Shown in pieces: positions 27,046 to 35,778 of a DNA stretch of 64,000 nucleotides. The notes under the pieces are model-generated. The model saw only the letters and a list, made by a program, of their open reading frames with translations. It did no database searches and was not told the DNA's origin. The stretch covers positions 248,001-312,000 of the forward strand of contig NZ_JAICBX010000003.1 of NCBI RefSeq assembly GCF_019492055.1, in the 5' to 3' direction. Positions within the stretch are counted from its first letter, which is position 1. The number at the start of each line of letters is the position of its first letter. The DNA comes from Flavimaribacter sediminis (GTDB taxonomy: Bacteria; Pseudomonadota; Alphaproteobacteria; Rhizobiales; Rhizobiaceae). Both the position numbers and the translations under genes were made by a program.

Positions 27046-28440
27046 TCATGACCCTTCCTGGCCGGCCTCGGTCCACTGTTTCGATCCGCCCGTATTGGCC
27101 GCAAGCCACGCTGCGCGGCGCTCGAACAGGCCGGGCGCTACGCGGTGTATGTCCGCGATGATTTCGGACAGATCCCCGGTTTTCAGTTCTCCGTCATCGA
27201 CAAGTATCTGGCCGTCGACCATCGTCAGACAGACGTCGCCGCCGCGCACCGCATGGACGAGATTGTGCTGGAGATTGAAATATGGGCCATCGCCGAATAG
27301 CAGCGTCATGCGCGGCGTATCGGTTCTGACGGCAATGATGTCGGCCTGCTTGCCTGCTTCGACAGAGCCGATCTCACCGTCGAGCCCGATGGCTTTGGCG
27401 CCCAGAATCGTCGCCATTCGCAGACACTGCCAGCTGTCCATGGCGGCGGCGTCGCGATGCCTCAACTTGCCGAGCAGCGAAGCGCCCTTCATCTCCTCGA
27501 ACATGTCGAAATTGTTGTTTTCCTTTTCGCCGTCCGTTCCGAGCCCGACCGGCACGCCGGCTTCGAGCATGTCCGAAATCGGCGCAATGCCGCTCGCAAG
27601 CTTCATGTTGCTGACCGGATTGTGGGCGACCGACACCGGCCTTTGCGAAATCAGCTCCACTTCGCTTTCGTCCAGCCACACGGCGTGGGCGATCATCGCA
27701 CGCGGCGTCTCGAAGAAGCCAAGATCCTCGAGCGCGAACATCGGTCGCTTGCCATAGCGTTTTTCGAATTCTGCGACCTCGATATCGGCCTCGCTGCAAT
27801 GGGTGTGGAACCCCGTGCCATGGCGCTTGGCCATCTCGATCGCCCGCTGCTGGCCGGCCTCATCCGCGTAGAAAAGATGTTCGAGCCCGACCCACACATT
27901 GACCCGCCCGCCCGCCTTGCGATGCCAGTCCTCGATCAGCGCCTCGTTCATGTCCAGCGTGTCGAAATAGTCGTAGTCCGGATGTTCGCCGACATAGGGC
28001 ACCGCCACCAGCCGGTTGCCGATCGCCTCGGCGGCCCTGGCGCTGCCGTCCATGTAGCGCCACATGTCGACGACGGTCGTCGTGCCTCCAAGCACCGATT
28101 CCGCATAGCAGAGGCGGGAGGCGATCTCCGCTTCGTGCGCTTGCAGCATGCGATGCATCGGGTTGATGTGCAGGGTCAGCCAGTCCCAGACCGGCAGATG
28201 CTCCGCCGTGCCTCGAAGAAAGCCGGAATGAGCGTGGGCGTTGACGATGCCCGGCATCAGGAGCGCGTCGGGCAAATGCTTCACGGCGATGTCAGGATGG
28301 CGCGAAGACAGATCCTTGCGGTTACCCACGGCCTCGATCCGCCCGTCGCGCACCAGCACAGCGCCATCCGCAACAACCGTGTTGTCGTCATCCATCGTCA
28401 ACAGATAATTGCCGGAAAGGATCAGTTCGTCTGCAGACAT
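27046..28440 (-). CDS. amidohydrolase of the AtzA/TrzN/SAH-deaminase group
   Basis: A 464-aa metal-dependent amidohydrolase. Metal ligands are seen in NAHAHSGF (H-x-H), FHTHCSEAD, the AHAVW His, and LGTDGEKENNNFDMFEEMK (Asp). This set is typical of aminohydrolases acting on S-adenosylhomocysteine, methylthioadenosine, triazines and similar N-heterocycles, which release ammonia or an amine from a ring carbon. In this operon a purine or an oxidised purine derivative is the likely substrate. Its start overlaps the end of the GMC gene by 19 nt and its stop is 1 nt before the Rieske-less oxygenase start, so the genes are tightly coupled. A specific substrate cannot be assigned. Confidence 0.85.
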   Translation of the reverse strand: MSADELILSGNYLLTMDDDNTVVADGAVLVRDGRIEAVGNRKDLSSRHPDIAVKHLPDALLMPGIVNAHAHSGFLRGTAEHLPVWDWLTLHINPMHRMLQAHEAEIASRLCYAESVLGGTTTVVDMWRYMDGSARAAEAIGNRLVAVPYVGEHPDYDYFDTLDMNEALIEDWHRKAGGRVNVWVGLEHLFYADEAGQQRAIEMAKRHGTGFHTHCSEADIEVAEFEKRYGKRPMFALEDLGFFETPRAMIAHAVWLDESEVELISQRPVSVAHNPVSNMKLASGIAPISDMLEAGVPVGLGTDGEKENNNFDMFEEMKGASLLGKLRHRDAAAMDSWQCLRMATILGAKAIGLDGEIGSVEAGKQADIIAVRTDTPRMTLLFGDGPYFNLQHNLVHAVRGGDVCLTMVDGQILVDDGELKTGDLSEIIADIHRVAPGLFERRAAWLAANTGGSKQWTEAGQEGS

Positions 28441-30035
28441 GCCGTCTCCTGTTCAGTCGGTGCGCCGACGCCATGTTCGGACAGTATGAAACTGGCGGCC
28501 CGCTCGCCGATCATGGTGACCGGGGCGTGGGTATTGCAGCTGGGTATAACCGGAATGACGGACGCATCGGCGATCGACAGCCCGTCCAGGCCGCGCACGT
28601 TCAACCGCGAATCGACCACCGCCATTTCGTCCGAACCCATGGCGCAGGAGCCGCAGCAATGGAAAAAGGTCGAGCAGCCATTGCGAATGAACTCGATCGT
28701 CTCCTTGCGGTTCATCGGGTGATCAGGGATCGCGTAACCGCCAAAAAGTTCCGCCATCGCCCCGGTCCGGGACAACTCCATCATCGTGTCGACGGCGACG
28801 ATCAGCGCTTCAAGATCGTCGGGCTCGGCCAGGAAGTTCGGCTGGATTTCGAGCAGTCCGTCCGGTTCTGTGCTCCAGAGGCGCAAATATCCCCGGCTCT
28901 TGGAGTGCATCAGCCCGGCGCCGAACGAGAACAACTCCCCGTCCGCATCGTAGCGGTCGCGCAGAGCCGGTTCGGCGCTGTTGCCCTGCACCGGAAAGGC
29001 GTGAACATCGGGCTGCGCCAGATCAGGCCTTGATTTCCAGTTAAGCATCGTGCCGCCGCCATTGTCGGTCACAGGACCAAGCGGCGATTTCGAACGGAAC
29101 ACGCAGGCCTGCACCAGCGGGTGGTCCTGGAAATTGCGTCCGACGCCGGGTAGCGCGCATTTTACCGGCGACCGCAACCGGTGCAGTTCCTCCGCATCGC
29201 CGATGCCGGACATCATCAGGAGACGCGGCGTGTCGATTGCGCCCAGCGCCAGGATCACATGGGCGCTGGCGCGCGTCTCGTATACGCCGCCTTCACCGGT
29301 ATGCCGCACCCCGACGCAGCGCGCTCCGTCCAGAAGAAGCCCGATCGCCTGCGAACCGGTGAGGATCGTCAGCCGCTCCTCATCGAGGATCGGCTTCAGG
29401 TAGCCGTCCGCGGAACTGTGCCGCCGTCCCGAACTTATATTGAAGTTCGACGGCGCCGCGCCCTCATTGTCCGGGCCGTTCGGATCGTCAATCAGGGGAA
29501 TGCCGAGTTCCGCAGCGCCCTCCATCATGCCGCGCGCGACCGGATGCAGGTTACGGCTCGTCTCGATCCGCAAGGGTCCGCCGGCGCCGCGATAGTCATT
29601 TGCCCCGCCCTCCCAGTCCTCGCAACGGCGGAACCAGGGCAGGACGTCTTCGAAACTCCAGCCTTCCGCGCCGGCCTCGACCCATGCGTCGTAATCGCGC
29701 GGATTTCCGCGATACCACATCAGCGCATTGATGCTGCTCGAACCGCCCAGCACCTTGCCGCGCGGAATGCCGATCACCCGGTTATTGACGAGCGGCGTCG
29801 GCGCATAATTGTAGCCCCAGTCGTACTGGCTGCGACCGAGCGGAACCCACCGCGACGGGTCCTCGATTTCCGGCGCGCCGTAGCCGCTCTCGCCGGCTTC
29901 GATCAAAAGCACCGTCGCGTCGCTGCCGTCGATGAGGCGTCGCGCCACAACGCAACCGCCGGAGCCGCCGCCGACTACGATGAAGTCATATTCGGGCAGA
30001 AGCGGTCTATTCGGTATGATCGTGCCTGCTGTCAT
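28422..30035 (-). CDS. GMC-family FAD-dependent oxidoreductase (choline dehydrogenase-like)
   Basis: The 537-aa protein starts with the FAD-binding Rossmann motif FIVVGGGSGGCVVARRL and LLIEAGESG, followed by the GMC signature GKVLGGSSSINALMWYRG. Near the C-terminus are FFHCCGSCAMG and the block IADASVIPVIPSCNTH, where GMC enzymes place the catalytic His/Asn. The family oxidises primary alcohols to aldehydes and sometimes on to acids. In this operon it could oxidise an alcohol released from the purine side chain, or a carbon fragment after ring opening; neither can be decided from sequence. It lies 31 nt after the ThDP beta-subunit gene and overlaps the next gene by 19 nt. Confidence 0.86.
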   Translation of the reverse strand: MTAGTIIPNRPLLPEYDFIVVGGGSGGCVVARRLIDGSDATVLLIEAGESGYGAPEIEDPSRWVPLGRSQYDWGYNYAPTPLVNNRVIGIPRGKVLGGSSSINALMWYRGNPRDYDAWVEAGAEGWSFEDVLPWFRRCEDWEGGANDYRGAGGPLRIETSRNLHPVARGMMEGAAELGIPLIDDPNGPDNEGAAPSNFNISSGRRHSSADGYLKPILDEERLTILTGSQAIGLLLDGARCVGVRHTGEGGVYETRASAHVILALGAIDTPRLLMMSGIGDAEELHRLRSPVKCALPGVGRNFQDHPLVQACVFRSKSPLGPVTDNGGGTMLNWKSRPDLAQPDVHAFPVQGNSAEPALRDRYDADGELFSFGAGLMHSKSRGYLRLWSTEPDGLLEIQPNFLAEPDDLEALIVAVDTMMELSRTGAMAELFGGYAIPDHPMNRKETIEFIRNGCSTFFHCCGSCAMGSDEMAVVDSRLNVRGLDGLSIADASVIPVIPSCNTHAPVTMIGERAASFILSEHGVGAPTEQETACLQTN

Positions 30036-30066
30036 CTCTGGCTAAGGTTTCCCCGGCTGAGCGCCT

Positions 30067-30675
30067 CTAGTTGTGTTCGCTCGGACCCATGATCACCACG
30101 CCTTCGGTTTCCTCCACGTGGCGCACGAAAATGTACTTGTCCTCGCGGCCGTCCGAATGCTTGCGCCGGATATCCGGCTCCACCGTGCCGGCGACCTTGG
30201 CGACGACGATGTATGGAACATCGGCCGCGAGCCCCGCCGCGCAATGCGCGTCGAATTCTTCAAGCGTGTGCGCGGTAAAAGCGTTGTCGACGCCGGCGCC
30301 GCGGGCAATGGCGGCGATATCGACCCTGCCCGACGCCGTATGCGTCGGCGGCCCGCCGATCGACTGGTAGCATTCATTGTCCCAGACGACGACAAAGAGG
30401 TTTTTCGGTTGCTCATTGCCGAGTGTCGCGAGGATTCCGAGATTGAACATCATGCCGCCGTCGGTATCGAGCGACACGATGCGGCGGTTGGGAAGACCGG
30501 CGGCGAGACCAAAGGCTTCCGGCGTTACGCAACCGAGTTGCTGCTGGAACAGGCTGGCTTCGCGCATGTGCGGCGCCGCGTTGTACCATTCGTCGACACT
30601 GGCCCCGAGCGACAGGATCACCAATTCGTCTTTCAGCCGCGCGGCCAGCGCCTTCATGCAGTCATAGCGTTTCAT
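30067..30675 (-). CDS. ThDP-dependent decarboxylase, beta (cofactor-binding) subunit, sulfopyruvate decarboxylase-like
   Basis: A 202-aa protein corresponding to the C-terminal ThDP-binding half of decarboxylases. The Mg/ThDP motif begins at DTDGGMMFNLG and ends at VVWDNECY, the GDG-x-N pattern with the first Gly replaced by Thr (TDGG). Split enzymes of this size are known as ComDE (sulfopyruvate decarboxylase); phosphonopyruvate decarboxylases are fused relatives. The start at 30675 overlaps the alpha-subunit stop (ATGA), so the two are made together. The substrate is probably a 2-oxo acid. Its place among purine genes is unexplained; a step downstream of ring opening or of a released side chain is possible. 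Confidence 0.8.
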   Translation of the reverse strand: MKRYDCMKALAARLKDELVILSLGASVDEWYNAAPHMREASLFQQQLGCVTPEAFGLAAGLPNRRIVSLDTDGGMMFNLGILATLGNEQPKNLFVVVWDNECYQSIGGPPTHTASGRVDIAAIARGAGVDNAFTAHTLEEFDAHCAAGLAADVPYIVVAKVAGTVEPDIRRKHSDGREDKYIFVRHVEETEGVVIMGPSEHN

Positions 30676-31172
30676 CGCACCACCTCGCCGCCAAGCGCCA
30701 CCGCAGAATGGTAATAGGCCGAATAGGACCATTCATAGGCGTTGACGATGGCCTGCTCGATCCGCTTCTCCTCGCGCACGACGTCATAGGGAATGCGCAG
30801 GGCGTTCAGCACCGGCTCCATCGTTATGCCGTGAGGAATGGCCCACCAGTTGTTTTCGCCCAGTTCACCGCGATAGCTCATCAGCATGATCACAGGTATT
30901 CCGGCGCCCAGGCCCATGCGGGCAAGCGGTTCGACCGAGGCGCGCAGTCCGGAATTCTCCATGACCAGCGCCGCGCGCTTGCCCGACAGGAACACGCCGC
31001 CGCAGATGGCGGCGCCCTCGCCCTCGTTCGTCACCCGGATGGTGCGAATGTCCGGATCTGCGTCGAGCGCCGGATAGAGTTCCTTGAAAAGCGAGTCGGG
31101 CAGGTAGCAGACGACGCTCACTCCCGCCCTTTTCAGTCCGCGTATCACCGCGTCTACAGCCGTTTTTTTCAT
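30672..31172 (-). CDS. ThDP-dependent decarboxylase, alpha subunit, sulfopyruvate decarboxylase-like
   Basis: A 166-aa protein corresponding to the N-terminal (PYR) domain of ThDP decarboxylases. The conserved Glu that activates the cofactor is in RVTNEGEGAAI; MENSGLRASVEPLARMG and YRGELGENNWWAIPHG match the ComD-like pattern. It pairs with the overlapping downstream gene to form the active site at the subunit interface. The start ATG has GAGGAT 7 nt upstream. The 100-nt gap between this gene and LysR is the largest gap inside the purine block and may hold a second promoter. Confidence 0.8.
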   Translation of the reverse strand: MKKTAVDAVIRGLKRAGVSVVCYLPDSLFKELYPALDADPDIRTIRVTNEGEGAAICGGVFLSGKRAALVMENSGLRASVEPLARMGLGAGIPVIMLMSYRGELGENNWWAIPHGITMEPVLNALRIPYDVVREEKRIEQAIVNAYEWSYSAYYHSAVALGGEVVR

Positions 31173-31230
31173 GCATAATCCTCGTTGTCGGCCGAAAATC
31201 GCAAAAACAAGTTGTTCGGAATAGTGCCTG

Positions 31231-31247
31231 ATTTCTGATCAATGAAT
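31231..31247. promoter_or_regulatory. possible LysR-type site upstream of the ThDP gene pair
   Basis: In the 100-nt gap between the LysR gene and the ThDP alpha gene there is ATT-N11-AAT around a TGATCA centre, the T-N11-A form of LysR boxes. Only three symmetric base pairs support each arm, so the call is weak; it is listed because a LysR gene is the immediate neighbour. Confidence 0.3.
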
Positions 31248-31272
31248 TGCGTAGAAGGCAACAACTTCGCCA

Positions 31273-32226
31273 TCAGCCCGTGGCCTCCGCCAGCGCCGGC
31301 GTCGAATTCACGGAACGCTCGATGGATTGCGCCAGCAATCTTCCCAGAGCCGCCGCGGCGTCCGACATCTCGCGTTCGGATCGCGACAGCAGCATCAGCT
31401 TGCGGGTTGGAACCTTTGGATCGCGCAAGGGCACGAAAATCAGGGTTCCGTTGCGGATTTCCTCCTCGACGCCGATCTGCGTCTGCAGCACCGTGCCGAG
31501 ATTGCGGCGCGCTAGCTCCACCATCAGTTCGATGGAATTGGTGCGCGAGCGGCGCGTGAGATCAATCAGGGTCTGGCTGAAGGCTTCCTCGACGGAGGCG
31601 CCCAGCATCAGGCTGGAATCGGAAAGGATGACGCGATCGCCGGACAGGTCGAACAGCTTCAGGCTCCGCCGGCCGGCAAAGCGGCTGCCGGGCAATGCGA
31701 CCACACCCAACGGCAGGGAGGCGCTCGCGATACGCCGGATCGAATGCGGCGTGTTCACGTCGAAGGCGACGGCCAGATCGCAATCGCCTTCATGCACAGC
31801 GTCGGCCGCCTGTTGTGATCCCGTGACCTTTATGTCCACCACGATGGCAGGATAGCGCTTCCAGAATTCCTCCAGAACCGCCGGCATCTGGCCGCGTGCG
31901 ACGCTCTCCACCACGCTGATCGAAACCGTGCCGCGTTGCAGGCCATGAAGTTCGTTGATTTCGTTACAGGCGCGGCCAAGCTCCGAAAGGCTGATGCGGG
32001 CGTGATAGAGCAGCAGTTCGCCGGCGCTTGTCAGTTTCAGTCGCTGGCGCACCCGCTCGAAGAGCGGCGTGCCAAGCTCCTCTTCCAGTTGCCGGATGAT
32101 CCGGCTGACGGATGACGGCGCGACATTCATCGCCCGGGCTGCCTGACGGATCGACCCCAGCTTGGCGACAAGCTGGAAGTAGTGGGTCCGCGTTGCGACA
32201 AGCCCGAGGCGGTAGGGTTCCATCAT
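31273..32226 (-). CDS. LysR-family transcriptional regulator
   Basis: A 317-aa regulator with an N-terminal winged helix-turn-helix ([20 protein letters not shown], then [20 protein letters not shown]) and a C-terminal type II periplasmic-binding-protein fold effector domain. The start ATG overlaps the adenine deaminase stop (ATGATG), so it is cotranscribed with the genes it probably controls. An effector such as a purine or pathway intermediate is plausible. Candidate targets are its own operon, the gap at 31173-31272 and the large divergent region at 35701-36211. Confidence 0.88.
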   Translation of the reverse strand: MMEPYRLGLVATRTHYFQLVAKLGSIRQAARAMNVAPSSVSRIIRQLEEELGTPLFERVRQRLKLTSAGELLLYHARISLSELGRACNEINELHGLQRGTVSISVVESVARGQMPAVLEEFWKRYPAIVVDIKVTGSQQAADAVHEGDCDLAVAFDVNTPHSIRRIASASLPLGVVALPGSRFAGRRSLKLFDLSGDRVILSDSSLMLGASVEEAFSQTLIDLTRRSRTNSIELMVELARRNLGTVLQTQIGVEEEIRNGTLIFVPLRDPKVPTRKLMLLSRSEREMSDAAAALGRLLAQSIERSVNSTPALAEATG

Positions 32227-34025
32227 GCGGTCTCGAACAACGGCACGGTTTCCATTTCAGGCACGAGCACCAGTCCCATATCGGTGATCCGGATTTCGGG
32301 AATGACGGAAAGCGGAATCAGGTTGAAGCCCATATAGGCGATGGTGCAGCCGGCCTTCTCCCATTCGACCTTCAGCGCCTTGACCTCTTCGGCGACCTCG
32401 CCCACGCGCTTGTCGGAAAGCAGGCCGGCGATCGGCAGCGGCAGCATCGCCTTTATCTCGCCGTCAGCGACCACGCAGACCCCGCCCTGATGGTCCTCGA
32501 TCGCCCTGAGCGCGACTTGCATGTCTGCCTCGTTCGTGCCGGCGATGATGATGTTGTGGCTGTCGTGACCGACGGAGGATGCGACGGCGCCCTGCTTCAG
32601 GCCGAAATTGTTGAGCAGGCCGCGCGAAACGTTGCCGTTCGATTTGCCGTGCCGCTCGATCACGCTGACAAAGCAGAGATCATGCCGGTCAAAATGCGAC
32701 TGCCAGTCATTGGCCGGATCCAGCGTTATCTTCACATGTCCAAGTTCGATGCCCGGCAATTCCGTCCGGATGGCGTGCGCGGTCACCTTTTCCGTCGGCA
32801 ACTCCGGAGCGAGCGTGATTTCAGTCGGCAGCTTGACCGTATGATACGCCGCATCCGGATAGCGGTAGGGGTTCGACAGCGCCGCGTCGAGCAGCGGCGT
32901 GATCGCCTTGTTTTCCACCATGAGCTCGCCCCCGTACCAGGTGTTCACCGGCTCCAGGTCGTCGGTCAGCAGCACGACGTCAGCGCGCCGGCCGCCGCCC
33001 ATGCCGCCAAATTCGTTCTCCATTCCATAGCGCGTCGCCCCGTGCAGCGATCCCATCGACCAGGCCTGTTCCCGCGTCATGCCGGCTTTGACGGCCTGCC
33101 GCGTCACCCAGTCCTGCCCGAAGATCAGCAGGTCGTCCGCGTCGCGATCGTCCGTGCAGACGCAAACGCGCTTGTGCGACGCGCCGAGTTCGGTGATCGT
33201 CTTGATGGCTTCCGGCAAACTGTGCCAGGGCGTCGTCGGCGGACCGCCTCGCAGGAACAGCCATATGCCGGCTTCAAGCAGGTCGTCTGCGATCTCGCGG
33301 TCGATCGCCTCATGCGTGTCGGTCACGCCGGCTGCCGCGTAGGCCGCGACGAACTGGCGTCCGTAGATGTGGCCACACACCGGCCGGCCGCGTTCAAGCG
33401 CAGCAGCGATAATCGCGTGGCTGCGTTCGTCGCTCATGGCCACCGGCACGAAATCCATCTTTTCCCCGAGCGCCACAGCCTCCGGCCATTTGTCGAAAAT
33501 CGCGGCGATCTTGTCCGGCGTCAGGTCGCCGCCGGCGGTCTCGAGTTCCGGCGAGGTCGCCGGCACGGTGCTCGGAACGGTCAGGAAGATCGAAAGCGGC
33601 GCCTGGCGCGCATCCTCGAGCATCGCCTCGACGCCCGCGACGTCCATCACGTTGCCGATTTCGTGGCTGTCGCAGAAGATGGTCGTCGTGCCGTTGAGGA
33701 GCGCTGCTTCGGCGTAGGCGCAAGCCGTAATCATGCTGGATTCGACATGGATGTGCGGATCCACCAACCCCGGAGCGATGATGCCGCCGGCGGCGTCGTA
33801 AATCTTTGCGTCGCCGCCCTTGTAGGTTCCCTTGGGCTGCACGGCGGCGATCCGCCCGCCGGAGATCCAGATTTCCTTGTCCGGCAGGATTCGCTCCGAA
33901 TAGGTCGAGAGCACCCTTGCGTCACCGATCACAAGGTCCGGTTCCTGCCGGCCGAACGCCACGTCGGCGAGCTTGCGGGTCATGGTGGAGAGAGGGGCGA
34001 CTGAAAATCGTGTGATCGTGCTCAT
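32223..34025 (-). CDS. ade: adenine deaminase
   Basis: A 600-aa amidohydrolase with the canonical adenine deaminase motifs: [13 protein letters not shown] (H-x-H plus the ESS motif), [31 protein letters not shown], the Asp-containing [12 protein letters not shown], and a C-terminal domain including [13 protein letters not shown]. It hydrolyses adenine to hypoxanthine and ammonia in the cytosol with a di-metal centre. The ATG at 34025 is used; a later ATG (33983) also exists but has no better ribosome-binding site. It lies 18 nt after the GST-like gene and overlaps the LysR start, within the operon that includes xanthine dehydrogenase. Confidence 0.9.
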   Translation of the reverse strand: MSTITRFSVAPLSTMTRKLADVAFGRQEPDLVIGDARVLSTYSERILPDKEIWISGGRIAAVQPKGTYKGGDAKIYDAAGGIIAPGLVDPHIHVESSMITACAYAEAALLNGTTTIFCDSHEIGNVMDVAGVEAMLEDARQAPLSIFLTVPSTVPATSPELETAGGDLTPDKIAAIFDKWPEAVALGEKMDFVPVAMSDERSHAIIAAALERGRPVCGHIYGRQFVAAYAAAGVTDTHEAIDREIADDLLEAGIWLFLRGGPPTTPWHSLPEAIKTITELGASHKRVCVCTDDRDADDLLIFGQDWVTRQAVKAGMTREQAWSMGSLHGATRYGMENEFGGMGGGRRADVVLLTDDLEPVNTWYGGELMVENKAITPLLDAALSNPYRYPDAAYHTVKLPTEITLAPELPTEKVTAHAIRTELPGIELGHVKITLDPANDWQSHFDRHDLCFVSVIERHGKSNGNVSRGLLNNFGLKQGAVASSVGHDSHNIIIAGTNEADMQVALRAIEDHQGGVCVVADGEIKAMLPLPIAGLLSDKRVGEVAEEVKALKVEWEKAGCTIAYMGFNLIPLSVIPEIRITDMGLVLVPEMETVPLFETA

Positions 34026-34043
34026 CGCGACAGATATCCTGCT

Positions 34044-34676
34044 TCAGTGATAGTCGGGAATGCCGGGCATGGTGGTGAACTTTTCAAGGTTGCGGAAACG
34101 CCTGATCCACCGTCGAAGCGCCGGAAACTCGTCATGGTCGATTCCGAAATCACGGCTGAGCGCAAAGGACGGGAAAAGGGCGAGGTCGGCCAGCGTCACA
34201 TGATCGCCGACAAACCACTCGCCGTTTTCATAGCCGCGCTTCGTCATGTGATCGTCCATGATGCGAAAAGCTTTCCGGCTCGCCTCTTTCAGGGGTGCGT
34301 CGACTCCGGTCGTCCCGAAAAGCGACTGCAGCCGGGCCTGCGAAGCAGCGCCGAGGGCCGAGCTCGAAAAGTTGAGCCACATCATGACCCGACCGAAATC
34401 GGCGCTGTCCTCGGGCAGCCAGGTGTTCGCGCCATCATAGGTTTTTGCGAGATAGGCCAGCAGCGCGTCTGCGCCATGCAACACCAGATCCCCGTCCTTC
34501 AGGACGGGCAGCTGTCCAAGCGGGTTCAGGGCAAGCATGTGAGGCTGCTTTTCCTCCTGACCCGGAACCATGTCGATCGGATGCGGCTCCCACTCAAGGC
34601 CCAGCATGGTCATCAGCAACCGAACCCGGTAACAGTGCTCGTCGAGTTCGTAATCGTACAGCGTAATCACGGACAT
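34044..34676 (-). CDS. glutathione S-transferase-like protein (NdmE-like candidate)
   Basis: A 210-aa protein with the GST plan: thioredoxin-like N-terminal domain (ITLYDYELDEHCYRVRLLM, then LNPLGQLPVLKDGDLVLHG) and an all-helical C-terminal domain (FVGDHVTLADLALFPSF). The Glu-Ser pair that normally binds the gamma-glutamyl part of glutathione after LVL is missing; the sequence reads LVLHGADALLAYLA. This suggests a structural rather than catalytic role. In P. putida CBB5 the GST homologue NdmE is required for N7-demethylation by Rieske-less NdmC. Here the gene overlaps the Rieske protein stop by 1 nt (TGATG) in an operon that also encodes an NdmC-like subunit. The analogy is strong by context but unproven. 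Confidence 0.82.
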   Translation of the reverse strand: MSVITLYDYELDEHCYRVRLLMTMLGLEWEPHPIDMVPGQEEKQPHMLALNPLGQLPVLKDGDLVLHGADALLAYLAKTYDGANTWLPEDSADFGRVMMWLNFSSSALGAASQARLQSLFGTTGVDAPLKEASRKAFRIMDDHMTKRGYENGEWFVGDHVTLADLALFPSFALSRDFGIDHDEFPALRRWIRRFRNLEKFTTMPGIPDYH

Positions 34677-35413
34677 CAGGCGACCTCCGCCGTCGTCATT
34701 TGCGCAGAAATCGCCTCATCCGGCGCGTCGTCTTCCAGGCTTCGCCGCAAAGTTTCAAGCCACCCGGAAAAGTGCGCCTGACCGGCGCCGGCGTAGGTCG
34801 CCTGCGGACCTGCGATCACGACATGGAGGGCTGTCCGGGAAGGATTAACAGTCTGAACGCCGATATAGAGCCTGTCCTCGCCCGACGTCAGTGTCCAGAC
34901 GACGTCGGAGACCGCGGTGAAGACCGTTTCTCCTTCTGAACCGGAAAAACCGGGCATCGATGCAGTTTCCAGCGTTTCACGGACAAAAGCGGCCGGACAA
35001 TCGACATAGAGGCTGCGCAGAGGGGTGACTTCGTCTGTTTCGCCGGGAATTGCCTCGTCCGGAACCGCGTCGGACAGGGTCGACCAGACAATGCCGTTTG
35101 CCTCACTCGTCACATAGGTTGGCACCTTGATCGTCTGCGGCACATCGAGATCGGGATGGGCCGGTATGTAGCGGCACTGGCCGGCCGTATCGTATTGCCA
35201 GCCGTGATAGAGACAGGCGATATGGTCGCCGCGCACGAAGCCGAGACTCATGCGCATGCCGCGATGCGGACAGCGATCTTCCCAGGTATGCGCGACACCG
35301 CTGGTGTCACGCCACACAACCACCTCGTTGCCGTCGACCACCGCGCCGGCGGAAGCGCCTGCTTCGATCTCCGACGATAGGGCGACAGGAATCCAACCGG
35401 TCGGAGCCGTCAT
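34676..35413 (-). CDS. free-standing Rieske [2Fe-2S] protein with unique C-terminal domain
   Basis: The 245-aa product has a complete oxygenase-type Rieske domain in residues about 8-105: DRCPHRGM gives C-x-H and ACLYHGWQYD gives C-x2-H, 16 residues apart. The remaining roughly 120 residues do not contain the D-x2-H-x4-H iron site, so it is not a full oxygenase. They may be a decayed or repurposed remnant of the catalytic domain. It is therefore the complement of the two Rieske-less oxygenases in this window and the obvious electron carrier for them. The start at 35413 has AAGGAGA 7 nt upstream and overlaps the previous stop (ATGA). No ferredoxin reductase is encoded nearby. Confidence 0.86.
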   Translation of the reverse strand: MTAPTGWIPVALSSEIEAGASAGAVVDGNEVVVWRDTSGVAHTWEDRCPHRGMRMSLGFVRGDHIACLYHGWQYDTAGQCRYIPAHPDLDVPQTIKVPTYVTSEANGIVWSTLSDAVPDEAIPGETDEVTPLRSLYVDCPAAFVRETLETASMPGFSGSEGETVFTAVSDVVWTLTSGEDRLYIGVQTVNPSRTALHVVIAGPQATYAGAGQAHFSGWLETLRRSLEDDAPDEAISAQMTTAEVA

Positions 35414-35700
35414 GCCAATTTCTCCTTGGTCTTGCCGGACAGAAGAGCTGCGCCGGACTTTCTTTCCACATCCAGAACAATGCAATCATGCGGCCCGAGG
35501 CTGCAGGCCATCTCGAAGGCGTCCACGAGGTCATGAGCGCCTTCCACCGCAACGCTTACGGCCTGATTGCTGCATTCGCCGAATACGTAGCCGAGATCGA
35601 GACGCCGTGCGCGATGCGTGGCGAACTCCAGAAAGCTGTCGGCCTGAAGGCTCCCGAAAAAGGTGAACTGCACCGCTTCAGTCATTGCAGGCGCGACCAT
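35410..35700 (-). CDS. small acylphosphatase-like protein (96 aa)
   Basis: The pattern VQFTFFGSLQADSFLEFATHRARRLDL, read in parts, follows the acylphosphatase fold: first strand, loop, helix with hydrophobic spacing, then GYVFGECSNQAVSVAVEG and a C-terminal GPHDCIVLDV strand. The usual catalytic Arg in the G-x-V-Q-G-V-x-FR loop is not evident (the loop reads FFGSLQADSFLEF), so phosphatase activity is doubtful. It is the first gene of the minus-strand purine operon and overlaps the Rieske gene start by 4 nt, which suggests an accessory role for the Rieske/oxygenase assembly. Start is 35700; an alternative ATG lies at 35685. No clear ribosome-binding site distinguishes them. Confidence 0.68.
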   Translation of the reverse strand: MVAPAMTEAVQFTFFGSLQADSFLEFATHRARRLDLGYVFGECSNQAVSVAVEGAHDLVDAFEMACSLGPHDCIVLDVERKSGAALLSGKTKEKLA

Positions 35701-35778
35701 TTAGACGCTTGTTCCGACATGTCTCGGCAGATACTCTTTCGGATGCAGAATTGATCACGATGAACCCGTACTCGATGC

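Noticed and set aside
32112-34004. A 630-codon plus-strand frame opposite adenine deaminase
   Set aside because: The adenine deaminase motifs on the minus strand are unambiguous; the plus frame is compositionally biased and has no motif.
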